DNA of 64,000 bases from the NCBI GenBank assembly GCA_014281115.1, contig JACONQ010000009.1, positions 2,542,001 through 2,606,000 of the forward strand, written 5' to 3'. The DNA is from Laburnicola sp. R22_1. Its lineage: Eukaryota > Ascomycota > Dothideomycetes > Pleosporales > Didymosphaeriaceae. The position numbers and the translations under genes were made by a program. Positions 31,905 to 44,164 of the stretch are shown here, one piece after another; the first letter of the stretch is position 1, and each line of letters begins with the position of its first letter. The notes under the pieces are model-generated. The model was not told where the DNA came from, searched no databases, and was given only the letters and a program-made list of their open reading frames with translations.

Positions 31905-33350
31905 GGGTAGGGTGAGGTGGGCTGGTAGTGAGTTAGTCAAGTATTACCGCTATCTGATTCACCGCTTCACACTGGCCGTTGTGTCTTTCTGCGTTGTTGT
32001 GCTTGTCATCAAGCTTTCTTGTTTCGTTCCCCTCCGTCCTGAATGAGCCCTAGCATGCAAGAACATGGCATGTATTTCGTTTCGTTTTGTTTTTCTTTCG
32101 AATAGATTGGCTGGTGAGCTTCACACATATCAATGTGCATATAAATAGCAAGATGCAGTGAGATGGCGTATACGTACTCGTCGATCCAACAATCGGCCAT
32201 GTTTTGTTGGGTTTAAAGGTTGAGAGAGCATGCAAATAGATCTTGGAATACGGGCTAGTATGTTTGTTTTAAGCAGTTGGGGGGTGTTTATGGTAGGATT
32301 CGCATATGGTATCAGTAGAGTGGAGAAGGAGGGGGGATTGTTTGATAGGTTGGGGGCGGTGTGAGGATGGGTGTGAGGATTGGACTGGGATGGGACATAG
32401 GTTATCTAAAAGGTAGGAGATGGAAGGGGTGGGTTGTTTGTATAGGGCATGTGCGAGGTGTGGGGATAGGGATAGGGATGGGGGTTGGGTTAAGGTAGCG
32501 CATGTTTCCCTGGATATAAATTGATTTGCGATCTTTTTGTTAGAATTGAGGGTTGGGATAACTATCTATGGGATATTGTGAGCTTATATTAGTTATTAAA
32601 TAGTTTTAATGCCTGTTTAGCTTAACTTACGAAGAAGCAAGAGGGCAGTGTTTTGTCGTTATTTAATTGAGGCTATACACTTCATTCTACTACTCCAAGG
32701 TAGAGAAGCAAAAGTACTAGCTATTGGCAGAAGCCCTGGTATACTTAGATTGAGTAGTCGAGTTACTCTTATGGGGCAACCCTAAATTCCACATAGCTTA
32801 CGTGACATGTTCTGTCTCTACATGCCATATCTTCTAATGCGCAAATGGGCTTATTATGTGTTGTGTCGTAGCAATTCTTACCCGTCATTTGTATGTAGAA
32901 ATACGAGAATGGAATGGGAAGGATGGACTAATCGTACTCTTTAGTAAAACCATGATGATTAACTCATATCTGCAATAATACACGTAACCTGGTACTAATT
33001 GTAAGACGGAATGGTGTAGAAGTATGGTGTAATAGCTAAATCCCAAAGGAAGTAGAAACAGGGCGTAATAGTGTCATATACCGTGTAGAGCATAAGTATG
33101 TCGCGATGATTGTAAACAGTTAATCGTATCCAAGGAAACATGTGTATAACAAGTAGTGAGCGTGTTAATAAGGTAGAGCGTCTCTCTGCTATAGAAGTCG
33201 AACAGATAGGTCGAAAATGCTAACGAACCCCTTTGTCGTCTACCATGGCACAGTCGCTGCCCAAAAATACCCAAGATTGCGACATGGGATCATGTAACCT
33301 GTGCGGGTGACTTGCATGAAAAATGGTTGGAATTGGAGCCGTGCCTTTGC
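31905..33350. other. Gene-free, AT-rich toward 32.5-33.1 kb
   Basis: Contains only short frames. From about 32,500 to 33,100 the sequence is clearly AT-rich with many TA steps, as RIP-affected or heterochromatic DNA often is in this group. The repeat family, if any, is not recognisable. The stretch 32,270-32,510 is G-rich with GGGATAGGGATAGGGATGGG. Confidence 0.45.
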
Positions 33351-35428
33351 TCACTCAAGAACCACAGTCACCTTTTCGTGTTCTTCAAGCCATGCTCTTA
33401 TCCTGTCGTCCTTGTCCTCGTCCCTGCTCAACAACGACTGTTTGTCATATCCAATTCTTTGCCATCTTCCTCCGCCTACCACGTCGCCTAAACTTCTGTC
33501 CAGTCTCCGTCTCACCACTATCCCGACAATAACACTCCTCCAACTGTTTACTATATGATAAGCTACAACAAGAGCATATTCACAGCCTTCCTCGCACCAC
33601 TCTTTAGCGGCAGTACCTGCATCCCAAGACAAACGATTATATTCCAACTCTCCAGGGCAAGTCATGAATACGCCCGTGTCATAGAGACTGAGAATGGGAA
33701 TTATGCGGCATCTGAGAGTAAGTGCAGCATACGAAACAGGGCCGAAAGGATCCGACGTTTTTAGTGTGTACGAGACATCGATGATCTCCCAATCAGGTGT
33801 ACTCCCATACGGAAATGCATAATCAAAACTTACAGGTGCCACCACGGAGGCCCAGGACCAGCTGGGGGCGTAATCTGGTGGTAAACGTTCGAAACCGCCA
33901 GACCTCTCGTCCTGTTCTGGTAGTCTATACCACAAGAGATAACCGTACATCTGCTTTGTACGCCAAATTCCCGCAATGTATGCGCTGTCGGGAACAGCAT
34001 ACCTGCGGGCTAGACCGCTGATGGCGGGTAATCTGTCAGTGACGTAAGTTGCGTTGCTGAGGGTATACGCCTGTACGGTTTTCCTCCAGTTGTCTGGAAG
34101 GTGCTCGAGATATTCAACCCGAGTTTTCCGACCGAGTGTGATTTGGGATAGCGTATACGGTCCCCCACCGGAATCACCAAAATAATGGCTCGGCAGGTTG
34201 GCATCGTCACACCCGCATTCAGGACGGAAAGTAGATTTGCATTCCCAGAGGAGCTCCGCATTGCCGAAGTAGATAATTCTTGAAGAGAGAGCGCGCTCCT
34301 GGAAACACCACGCGCGCTCGCGTAGTTTGCACTTATTGGCCCCTTGCATGCACGGGTGGACGCGTTTTGCGCCATGATCGATGGTACAGCCATCTAGAAC
34401 GTGTATCTGATGGGAATTCCCTGTCTTGTCCTTCTGGTTAAAGCTGCGGGGAAAACACGTGTGTTCGGAGAAAAGACCACCAGCGCTATTCGGAGCCCAG
34501 TCTGCGGCTAAAGTGAGTGTGGCGTTCGAGTACACATCTGCCTGCAGTATCTGTAAGCCACATGATGAGGCCAGTAGATTAGGTAGTATGCGGAGTAGAC
34601 GTATCGTGGCACCAACTTACCATACGCGCAGCCTCGTGCGACCAGTCATCCGCATCGCCTTGCATGATGCATAGACTGTCTATCCACAAAAAGCGGATAC
34701 CAAGCTGCCTAACAACCCAGACAGCTTCGCGGAAGGTCTTTGGAAGGTCCTGGAGAGGCATCTGTTGGTGATGCTTCGCGATGTTGTCTCTCGTAGTAAC
34801 TACTCTGGGCACGCAGGGTCAGGCGCGCCCCAACAATGACTCAACGCGCAATATGAAGCGCGTTCATTGGGGTGCGATGTATAAAGGCGCGGTTCGGCGG
34901 TCGCGGAGCCGAGGTCGATGATGCGGGTGGGTAAGAGTGCGTCCGAGGCAGTTTTGCACTCCTCGTGTGTGGCCTGGCATGTGGCAAACCAGGTTCGAAT
35001 GAGCGGGATACTCGAGTCCAGCGTCGGTGGCTTCGGGCTAGTTATGGTGTAGACTGGAATGGAGGACCATGGCGTCGCTAGCAGAGAAAGGTTAGTATAT
35101 GCTCGCACGGAAATATAGCATAGCATGCCATTCACTCACGCTGCGGTACAACTGGATTAATGACTTTGGACAGGGATGACCTAATGCGAAGTCTATCGAC
35201 CCGAGAGACTTCCATATATGCGAATCTCATGCCCCCATGCTCAGCGACGCCGGTGTAAGAGAGCAAGGGATCCCAAAAGCGTGCTACTCTACCAGCATTG
35301 AAGAGCAATTGGCAGCCCGGACAGCCACCGTCCGCAGACGCAGCCACGGTGGGGATGCGGAGAATTTCCCATTCACATACTTCTTCGCTCGACGACTCGT
35401 TGAGATCATGGCAAACTTGGCATACCAT
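33351..35428 (-). CDS. HET-domain (heterokaryon incompatibility) protein, one-base frameshift
   Basis: Exons on the minus strand: 35,428-35,140, 35,077-34,621 and 34,550-33,351, with introns of 62 and 70 bases. The HET domain blocks are in order: SYCALSHCWG, TTRDNIAKHH, LPKTFREAVWVVRQLG, RFLWIDSLCIMQGDADDW and VYSNATLTLAADWA. Later blocks are ERAWCFQERALSSRIIYF (the W-x-x-Q-E-R-x-L-S motif) and APSWSWASV. The three exons together are one base short of a whole frame. The break is at 34,807-34,809, where a CCC run would need a fourth C (ACPRVVTTRDN). With it the product is 648 residues. HET proteins trigger cell death on non-self fusion. The single homopolymer indel could be sequence error, so I keep it as a CDS. 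Confidence 0.8.
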
Positions 35429-35733
35429 GATGGATCTGTGTGTGCTGATGATAAAAGTCTGACGAGGAAGACACGTCGTTTAAACCCCGCAGCTTATCTG
35501 GAGCCTGAGGCTGAAGATTATCGTGAGGCATGCATGTCATACTCGGCTGATATTAGTGACCAATCATTGGATGACGTACACGTTATACTGAAACCCGGTG
35601 AGAGCATGTCCAAAAGCGCGAGGCAGAGGATTAGGTATCAATTATGCAATGGTATAAGCTACTGGAGTATGAGCTGATAGGTTCCGGACAGAAGTTAGAA
35701 GCATACAGCACCGTACAACCCATCTCCCACAAC

Positions 35734-36432
35734 CTACAAAACATTCACAACCGCCGCCCCAGCCAACGCAAACAACGCCACACCCTCAACACCCAACCTC
35801 CCAGCCACCCCCGAAGCCTCAGCAGGCGCCCCACTCCCCGTCGCCGTCCCCGTCGGCTCCGCCCCAGTCGCCGTCGGCGCAGCCCCCGTCGAAGCCGCAC
35901 TCGTCTCAAGGGTAGACGAACCCGTCGCGACCGCAGACCCACTCCCCTCCCCACCACCACCCGCCAACTTTTCCACCCCCGCCGTAACCCTCGCAGTATG
36001 AAACTCAAACTCCCCACTCGGATACACCGTCACCATCTCCGCCACACCATCCCCCGCCTCCGTAAACGACCCCGCATCCGTCGCTTCCAGCGGCATTTCC
36101 GCCGTACACGTCATATCCTTCTTGCTGGTGCAAACAAAGTTCATGCTCATCTCTTCGTAGCTGGCGCCGTAGACGGACTTCCCGATGACGGAGACAGTCA
36201 TGTCGACTTGGTCCCAGGGACAGTCTGCCGAGGCGCCGGACGAGGGACACGCGAGCGCCATGACGGTCGTGCTGGCATCTGCGCTGACGATGGAGGCGAC
36301 GGGGTCGACGATGGCGGGGAGTTCTGTCGGGCGGCTGCCTGAGGGGCCGAGGCCGGGGATGAAGAATTGGATTTGTGTGTCTTTTGCGAGGGCGAGGGTC
36401 GCGAGGGAGGCGAGTGCGAGGGAGTAGCGCAT
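35734..36432 (-). CDS. Secreted, probably GPI-anchored surface protein
   Basis: A 232-residue single-exon frame. The frame is open further upstream, but the ATG at 36,432 is followed at once by a signal peptide (RYSLALASLATLALA, cut before KDTQ). The body contains four cysteines in the first 120 residues (ACPSSGASADCPWDQ, FVCTSKKDMTC). A Ser/Thr/Gly/Ala-rich region follows from about residue 155, and the C-terminus is hydrophobic (GVALFALAGAAVVNVL) without charged residues, as in GPI-anchor signals. This layout is common in fungal wall proteins. I recognise no catalytic domain. Confidence 0.8.
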   Translation of the reverse strand: MRYSLALASLATLALAKDTQIQFFIPGLGPSGSRPTELPAIVDPVASIVSADASTTVMALACPSSGASADCPWDQVDMTVSVIGKSVYGASYEEMSMNFVCTSKKDMTCTAEMPLEATDAGSFTEAGDGVAEMVTVYPSGEFEFHTARVTAGVEKLAGGGGEGSGSAVATGSSTLETSAASTGAAPTATGAEPTGTATGSGAPAEASGVAGRLGVEGVALFALAGAAVVNVL

Positions 36433-37661
36433 CGTGATTATATATCGACGGTAGGTATTGGGAATTAAGCTATGTAGTCTTCTGGTGGCACCGTGGTAAT
36501 AATGTATTAATGAACGTGGTGTAGGTAAAGAGTGACTTGTCGGAACGATCGTGAGAAATCCAAAAATCAATGCGATGCGATCACCTCACTGGAATGCGGG
36601 AACCAAGCCTCAATTTCAACACGACGTCTCCTCCTACGCTTGGCTTTCTACACTGCAGCCTAGAAGTCAGCGCTAGATAGTCCGCGCGAGATATAGCGTG
36701 TTAGTGCATGGTTCGGTAACTTCGGTTGCAGCCCACTCGCAGTGCATTGACATTCAAGCCTCCCCCTAACCGCATCCGACGAATTCTAAGCGGCTAAAAA
36801 TCGAATTTGACGGTTGGACGAATCCTTCGCGTTACAAGGAAGGTCGCATTAAGCAGGATGGGTTTGGGGGCTAGGCGGCAACATTTCGCATCGGATAATC
36901 CGACAATGTAAGACTGGATTGAATTGGCACATGGCGCACTGTTCATTAGTGGAACCTTTTACAAAACCCGTTGGGGTGAATTGCAAGAACGAACATTAAC
37001 GACAGTACCACCTACCTACACCAGTGCCTACGATGCAACTATGCCAAAATCTCATTTCTACGAGACACACTAAATTTTTCCGTGTGTGCCCTCAGCCCGT
37101 GAATACTCCACATATCGACCACTGACGGACGCATAAACCACCAAATTTCCATCTCGATCCTCCCGATACATGTCTCAAAACCTCTCAAACCTTATCTTTC
37201 GGAAACAGCTCCCCGCACAGTCACCAGAATGTCCAATCTAATCGCCTCGCGAAATCCATCCTCATAGCCTCGTACTCTCCTCTATTGCGCGATCTGTAAC
37301 TAGGAAGTGCGCCGTTAATCGAGAAGGCCGAAGACGACTGATACAACAGTCTCTTGGACTTGCTAGTGGAGGGATAGCGCAGTAATTATCACCATCTCAC
37401 CAATGTCAAACATGCCACTCGCAGCTCATATCGAGCATAACACCACATTTTATGACCACCACAATTCCAAGCACAAAAGCACCAAAAGCACCCACGATGC
37501 ACATCTCAAAAAAGATTTCATAGAATCGCATCATCATACGACCAGGTCAAATAATCTTCATCTTCAAAAATCTACGCACTGACATACATATCCACAAACG
37601 AAGCGAAAGAAGGTAACCACCAACCAAAAAACCGTTCAAACCGCACTTCCAGAAGTGTTCC
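36433..37661. other. Intergenic, no gene
   Basis: About 1.2 kb without a frame worth reporting on either strand. No repeat noticed. Confidence 0.5.
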
Positions 37662-38660
37662 TTACATAAACTGACGCGCATGCCTCCTCACCTTCGCCGA
37701 CCCCTTAGTCTGCTCCTCCAACCACGCAATAAACGTCGAAACAGTGAACGTCTTCGGCAGCGCACCGCCAGCATCCGCGCCCGACGAAGCCGAAGGCGCG
37801 GCATCAGCAACAGTAGGCGTAGGGCTAGCCTCCTGCTCAGGCTGAGTAGGCGAGGGGGCGGCAGAGTTCTCAGCAGGGGCATCGGGTGTGGTGGGCGTGG
37901 TGTTTCCATCGTCAGAGCCAGATCCCGAGCCACCGGAGCCGTACAGAGCAGGCCCGGGAATAGGGTAGTCGATAGTTTGCGAGTACGGGCTGAACAAGAT
38001 ACCCTTATCAGTAGGCGTGTACAAAGCGGTACCGAGGACACCTTCAGGCTCATCGGTGCCCGACCCAGTGATCTCGATGTTCAAGCACTGGGGATAGTTC
38101 TGGGCGCCGTTGGCGTCGCCGCCCTGGTGGAGCGCAATCGTCTCGTGGCGGAAGACGTAGTTGCCTGCCGCGAGCGTCGACGGCACCTTGACGGTCCACG
38201 TGTTGTTGTTGGCAATCATCTTGTCCGAAGCCCACCCGCCGTCGTAGCCAGCCTCGTCGATCTTGACCCACTTCAACGCCTCCTTGTCGGCGTCGGCGCA
38301 GTCGCCAGAGCACTTGGCTACGTAGGTGAGCATAGGCCCGACGTGGGAGGCAGGCCAGGGGGACCACTGGAAGTCGACGGAGCCGCCGGCGGCGACGGTG
38401 GCGGACGAGGTCGCCGCCTTTGCGTTCTTGTGGCAGATGATGTCGGCCTTGGTGTACGCATCGGGGGCGACGAAGCCGTTGTCGAGGTTCTCGGCGTACC
38501 AGCCCGGGGTCTCGGGAGGGGTCTGGCCGTTCTTGATCATGTAGTAGTACTGTAGGTCGAAGCCTTTGGTGTAGACGCCATCGGCTTTGATTCCAGTGAC
38601 AGTGCCGTGGGCGGCAGTGGTAGCCGCAAGGGCAGCGAGACCGAGGAGAATGGAAGACAT
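37662..38660 (-). CDS. AA9 lytic polysaccharide monooxygenase
   Basis: A 332-residue single-exon protein. The frame is open further upstream, but the ATG at 38,660 (AAGATGTCT) is followed by a signal peptide, and cleavage after residue 17 (TTAA) leaves HGTVTG, so His18 becomes the N-terminal copper ligand of the family. Further AA9 features are ASHVGPMLTYVAKC (second His), NYVFRHETIALHQG and QNYPQCLNIEITGSG, containing the axial Tyr region. A Ser/Thr/Pro/Glu-rich linker-like C-terminus follows from about residue 230, without a CBM1. The C-terminus is a short tail with KVRRHARQF. AA9 enzymes oxidatively cleave cellulose or related glucans outside the cell using copper. Confidence 0.93.
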   Translation of the reverse strand: MSSILLGLAALAATTAAHGTVTGIKADGVYTKGFDLQYYYMIKNGQTPPETPGWYAENLDNGFVAPDAYTKADIICHKNAKAATSSATVAAGGSVDFQWSPWPASHVGPMLTYVAKCSGDCADADKEALKWVKIDEAGYDGGWASDKMIANNNTWTVKVPSTLAAGNYVFRHETIALHQGGDANGAQNYPQCLNIEITGSGTDEPEGVLGTALYTPTDKGILFSPYSQTIDYPIPGPALYGSGGSGSGSDDGNTTPTTPDAPAENSAAPSPTQPEQEASPTPTVADAAPSASSGADAGGALPKTFTVSTFIAWLEEQTKGSAKVRRHARQFM

Positions 38661-40032
38661 CTTGTAGATTGGATGATAAACCGGTACGGTGGAGGTTTGA
38701 ATGGATCGTCTGGTGTGGTGTAGTTGGAAAAAAGAGTGTCTTGCCTGCTTCACACGGTGAAGTTGACTGAAAGAATGAATGTGGAGAAAGAACGAGAGAC
38801 TGGCGTAGAACCAAAGACTGAAGCCTGCGATGAGGATGCCCTTCCAACGAAGGCGAGGCTACTCTATTTATCTACTGTCCATGTACCCACACAGCGGTAC
38901 GCACTCCCACACCAAGCGCCCATGATGCCCATCTTTGCATATACGTCCGAAACAATAGTGATGGAAACGGAGAAAGAGCCGCACCAACTCGCATGTCCGG
39001 GAAGCGATATGAGAAGGGGTCTCGAGGTGTTCCGTGATCTGTGGGTCCACGCGTTTACAAAAGCCAAGGCAACCCTAACGAAAGGTAGAGTGGTGCCTGG
39101 TTGGCGGATGGATGTGATGCAGGTACCGAGAGAGCCGAAAGGCAGGAGCATGAAACATGCTTCCGCGCCCTATCAAGATTACGGGCAGATGCCATATGCC
39201 AAGCCATCATGGTGTTTCTGACAGAGTAAACGCGAGCCCCCATCACATCGCGCGTGGCACGCTGGCGCTGGTTTGACGTGTGACCTTGGCTGGGTAGAAA
39301 CGCAATGCCAAAGAGGTGTTAATGCCGCGGAAATGTTTCAACCGCAGCCGGATCGTGATGGCTCACAAATTGAGTTTTTATGCTGCGTACGGTGCTGTCC
39401 TCCCTTCAACAGCATGACGGACCTCATTGCTGCGCCCGCATTTCCGCTTCATGACGCTTCAAGAAGCTCCAAGACCTGCAGCCGTCAACCCGTTGTCAAA
39501 GCATTACAAAACGCACCGCACTATCCCCGAAACGCCTTGGTTGGTCCCTCTCATTGGCGCGAAATTCATCTCCCGGTGGATGAAACGCTTCCGTGTGGGT
39601 ATGCGATCCCGAAGCCAAGGGACCCACCGCAGCCGCTCGCGTCCAAGGTTCACCATGTCTCTAGGAGAGTAAAAAGTGTGAACACTCCATCCATGCAATC
39701 CCAGGGCGAAGCGATGTTGTTGGTGAAACGCCGCAATTACATTCGTTTGTAATGGTTTGAAAACTAGTGAGATTCTGTTTCGTTCGCGAGGATTAGCCGT
39801 TATGCGCACCAGTACAGAAATAGAGTACGCCGCGATGCTGAGATTGTAAGCCAGGGGGTTTCACGATTGGCGATTCCTCGACGAATCCTCGTTTAATTTT
39901 CGGCCGGCTAACGGCATCTCTCGCGCTAATGCTGCTTTGCCCCCCTCATCTCATCATGAAATGGACTGTAGCGAAAACTGCTGGTAGATGAACAATGGAG
40001 CTGAGGATCTGTACGAGTCGCATGTGAGATTG
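38661..40032. other. Intergenic between AA9 and the next gene
   Basis: Short frames on both strands (for example 38,724-39,221 plus and 39,273-39,752 plus) lack family features. The region contains the AA9 promoter and 3' DNA of the membrane protein gene. Confidence 0.4.
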
Positions 40033-42908
40033 TCACTCCAGCCACGACTGCAGCCCGCCCAGCATCAATGCTGCCAGCGTAACGACCCATCCAGCGATGC
40101 CGAACGCTCCTTGTACGTCGTCCGTTTTGATTGTCCACAGTATCGCGAAGATGCCACTTCCAGCACCGAACCCAGCGATGATGACCGCCCACACCTTCTG
40201 AGCCAGAAATCCCTCTACGAGATTGATTCCCCAGCCCATGCCGAACTCTAGCCGCTCCCGGCGCTTCGGGGCGCGTAGATAGGTGATCAATTCGCTATCG
40301 TAGTCCTCGGGGTGCTTGAACAGATGGAGGAGATACGCGGAGCCCACCGGGGGGACCAAATCGACGGGCTCGAAGGTGTATGGATGCTTCGACGGTGACT
40401 TATCGTTGGCGACTGAAGCCGTAGGAGGCATGGACGGTGTAGCGCGTATATCTGCAAAACGATTGCGATGAACTTCGAACTGGGAAAACTGGATGGTGGT
40501 AAGTCCCCTCAATCGAGTCCACTTGAGCCACCGCCGGTTTAGATGCTCGTAGTGTTCTCGGAGGGCCATTGCAAGGTCTTTGTCGCTTTTGATCCTCCCC
40601 GCATTGACATCTAGATGAACAATCTTCGGCGTCAACCGACCTTCGTTTGCGCATGTCAACAACCATGAATCCTCCACCGAGTTACCTATAGAGACACTAA
40701 ACGAGTTGCTACTTTTGATTCGCGTAGGACTATATCTCGAGGGACCACTGTTTCTTCCCCAAGACGAAGGCCCTCCATACGTCGAGACAGGTGTCGCCAG
40801 CGTCGACGCCCTACTCGAACAGTCGAAAATCGAGGAACTTGAAGTTGCCGTGCTAGAGTGGCTATGTGGGCTGGTCGGGGTGTGTGCGCGTGGGCGGTTG
40901 AGGTATGCTTCCAGTAGACGCGCGGCGCCCGATCGACGTTCGATGAAGTCGTCGTAGAGAGGTTCACCACAAGACTGCATCAGTTAGTCGAAACCATCAG
41001 ATGATTAGTTATACCACTTACGCAAGTCCATCGCACCCGAACATGACCAGTTGGCACGGGAGGTTCGCTCCCAAACGTGTCCCGCACATGCTGAAGACCT
41101 TGCAACATCTTGTCCAGAACAGCGCTCAAGGCCAGCCCCCAAAACATCGTGAGCCGGTTGTTCGACAATGCAGGCGCAGACCGTATCTCGAGCCCCGGCG
41201 GGAGCGCAATATCTCCAACCTCACCATCGCTCACTGGCTCCTCAATCCGCGGAACCGAACGCGAGACTTCGTCTCGGCTAGGCTCAAGATCATCCGCAAT
41301 GGTACCAAAAGCTTCCTCGAGAGCTTCGCGAAGCTCATCTGACGGATCGACCTCGGACCATACGGGTGATGTTTCGGCATGTTGAACACTAGGTGCGAGA
41401 TTAATGGACGACGAGGACGAGGTTGTTTTGTGTGTGAGCGGGGAGCGTTTTCTTCTTGTGACAGGAGACGTATTCGCGGATTTGGGACGGGCTACATTAG
41501 TTTGGAGGCGGAGACGGCCCTTTGACTGAGTTCCTTGAGCAGACTCTGGAGCCGAAGATTGGCGCCGAACTTGTGGTCCTGCCGTGCACTGATCATTTGA
41601 TCGCGTTGGCTGTTCTTCTGAACTGCCGTTGTGCTTTTGATCCTCATCGGACATTTCGTCAGGATACGGAGGTTTCAATAGAGACTTGGGCGTTGATGCA
41701 GATGCTGCGTTTCGAAGTCTTTCCGCTACGACTGCTTCCGAGATCGACGAGATCGACGTTGGTGGCGAGCGCCCGTTCATCGATTTGCGAGCACCGGCAC
41801 GGTTGAGATCAGGCCGCGCCATCCTTCCTTTCGCTCGTGCGCGATTGCCCTTTTCGACTCGCCGTACAGGTCCAACGACGGACAGCCCTCGCGTCGGCGT
41901 CTTCACTATGCTCAGCACGGAGCTTGATCTCGTCGGTAGAACGGAGCTATAGGTCGACATGGGTTCGATGTCTGCATGCTCTTCCATGCGGTCCGCAATT
42001 GAGCGAACCTCTGGTAGCAGTGTTTCTGCATCGCTAAAACCATCTTCTGACATTGACAGCCTCGCGACTGGGTCATTCGAGGTTTGACTCAGCCACTGAG
42101 GGATAGAAGAAGCTACTGTAGTTGTTGCCAGCTGTACAGGTCTAGTTATTCCAGGTTCCCCAGATGAACCGATCTCGAACACGTCTTGCGCAACAGACGT
42201 AACATTGCGACGTGGTTCTGTTGCGACGCCAGCGTCCAGCTCTGCTGGCGCCGCAGAATCGAGCTCAGGAAGCGTTGGTAATTTCTCTGGAGACCCACGA
42301 CCGAGATGCACCTCAGCGACCTCATCTGTATCCGCATTCGATCCCTTCAGGAGCCGGACCACGAACCCCTTCCCACTCTTCTTTATCCGCGCCTTGATGT
42401 CGGCCAGCTTGCGCGACTGGGTGGAAGCGGTGGAATCGCTTCGCGAGAAGGTCACCTTCCAATCCGGCACGACTGTCTGCAGAAACTCAGAGGGTATAGC
42501 GTCCAGGTTCGACCATCCCTGCCGCTCGTCTTGTGGTGTCGACGGAGGGCTCGATTTCTGGGTGTGGTACAGCTGCGATACGTCGTAGCCTAAGCTCGGC
42601 GCTTCTTGCAGGTTCGCGATGAGTTTCTTCGAAGGAGTCGGTCGCAGAGGGCTTCCACTGGCGGCCTTTGAGTGCTGGGGATCGACGTTTACCACCAGCT
42701 GGAATTGGCCCGGGTTGTCCTTTTCTTCTTGTAGCGCCAGGGTAAACGGAACTGACGCCGTCTTCTCGTATTGTGGCAGAGGTGTGCCTCGCCCGTCTTC
42801 GTTTGGGTGTAATTTCGCAAAGTCTTTAGGTAGCGAAGCAGCAGCGGAGCGCGATCGCGGCACCGGTGCGGTTATGGTGGCAGCCTGGTTGTAGTAGTTA
42901 GTAACCAT
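40033..42908 (-). CDS. Large hypothetical protein with two C-terminal membrane segments
   Basis: Two exons on the minus strand, 42,908-41,022 and 40,974-40,033, with a 47-base intron containing CTAAC, give 942 residues. The first 600 residues are Ser/Thr/Pro-rich and look disordered. After a central part (MFWGLALSAVLDKMLQGLQH) there is a more ordered region with LTTIQFSQFEVHRNRFADI and PVDLVPPVGSAYLLHLFKHP. Two hydrophobic helices near the end (VWAVIIAGFGAGSGIFAILW; FGIAGWVVTLAALMLGGLQ) suggest membrane anchoring. I do not recognise the family. Start uncertain: sequence before residue 9 looks like an intron 3' end (TACTAACTACTACAACCAG), and a GTAAGC donor at 42,960 would join an upstream exon ending in MGIM. 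Confidence 0.75.
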
Positions 42909-44164
42909 TCGTCGATGGTAGCATCCCCAGTTGGATGCTTGCTGCAGCCTGATAGCTTACCATGATGCCCATCCGCAGCTTCGAGAGATGCAGAGGTGCC
43001 TGACCAGCGCAGAGTCGACCGAGTCGAGCGCAGCCATGTTGCTTATGACGGCCAGGCTGCAGCCAGCTGCGGACGGTGAATGCGAGGCGTTTCACTGCAC
43101 TGCCGCGCCGTCCTGCATGGTGGGGTGATGATTGATTGGCTGGCACAACCGATGAACGCCATCCGAACTCTCCAGGGCTTAGTCGGTAGCCTCATCTCAG
43201 CCTTCGCATGCATCTTCCAGGAATCCAAGTCATGTTATTGATCAATGCCAGGTAGCCCCTCGATATGTGTGGGATGGTTGCCACACTTTGTGAAGAAGCT
43301 GTGGGCGGAGCTGAGCGGAGAACCTCGGGGTATAGCAAGCGTCCTCGCACAGCCGAGTTCGTGGTTTCCCACCCAATGGTCATGATAAGAACGTATTGGG
43401 ACAAAAAGCAACACGCAGCGAAGCAGTACAAAGATCGGGCTTCTTCTCGTCCGTCTTGTTGCGCATCTCGATGATTGGCTTCCCTGGTAGCCAGCGTGTT
43501 GCCGTGCCGGTCCAGTGCCTCATAGACTCAAGGGGGGCTTCCAGAAGGACATATTCCGGCGAGGTAGGGCAGCATCTGCATGTAAACAGAGGGTTAAAGG
43601 ACAATGAAGTCGGATTAAGGTTGGGGAATGCATCGCTGGCACTCGCGGTGCCACGGGGTCCCTTCCCACGTTCGCCTCGCACGTGCCATCGCGGAAACGT
43701 TGGAACCCCCCATCTGATCTCATCCCATCCCATCCCATCTCACGTCTCTTCGCCCCCAACCACCCGAGGTCCAGCCTCTTCGCCATGACAGCTACAAGCT
43801 CTCCGCGTCATCGCCAGGCCTGCCAGCTCGTATCCACCATTGGCAGAGATCAGAAATTCCACCTATCCACGTCGCGCGCCCTCCTCGGCTCGGCGCAATT
43901 GCTCCATTCCCCAAGCCGGCAAATCTCATTTGTACCTACTTTAGCAGCACCTCCGCCAGTGTGTCCCCACAATAGCCCAGGAATTCTTCCGATGCCCGCA
44001 CGCCGCTCCGCGTGGTATTGAATGGTGGAGGCAAATCCGGGGAAACCGTGTGCGCGGCCGGGATGCCACCGTGGGCGAAATGAGGCTCTTGACCGCATAT
44101 ATGGATCCAGCTCCCTGCTGTTCCATGCTCCATCCCCAGGGTCAATTCCATCAAATCCTCCAAG
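42909..44164. other. Intergenic; possible 5' exon of the gene to the left
   Basis: The donor-like GTAAGC at 42,960 (minus) and acceptor at 42,885 would define a 76-base intron, with an extra first exon between 43,146 and 42,961 in phase. Otherwise no gene is seen. A (CATCC)-like CCATC repeat occurs near 43,725. Confidence 0.4.

Noticed and set aside
35237..35677. 146-codon plus-strand frame opposite the HET gene's first exon
   Set aside because: It is antisense to a spliced exon with clear HET-gene structure and has no features of its own.
37680..38555. 291-codon plus-strand frame opposite the AA9 gene
   Set aside because: Antisense shadow of a GC-rich exon; no family features.
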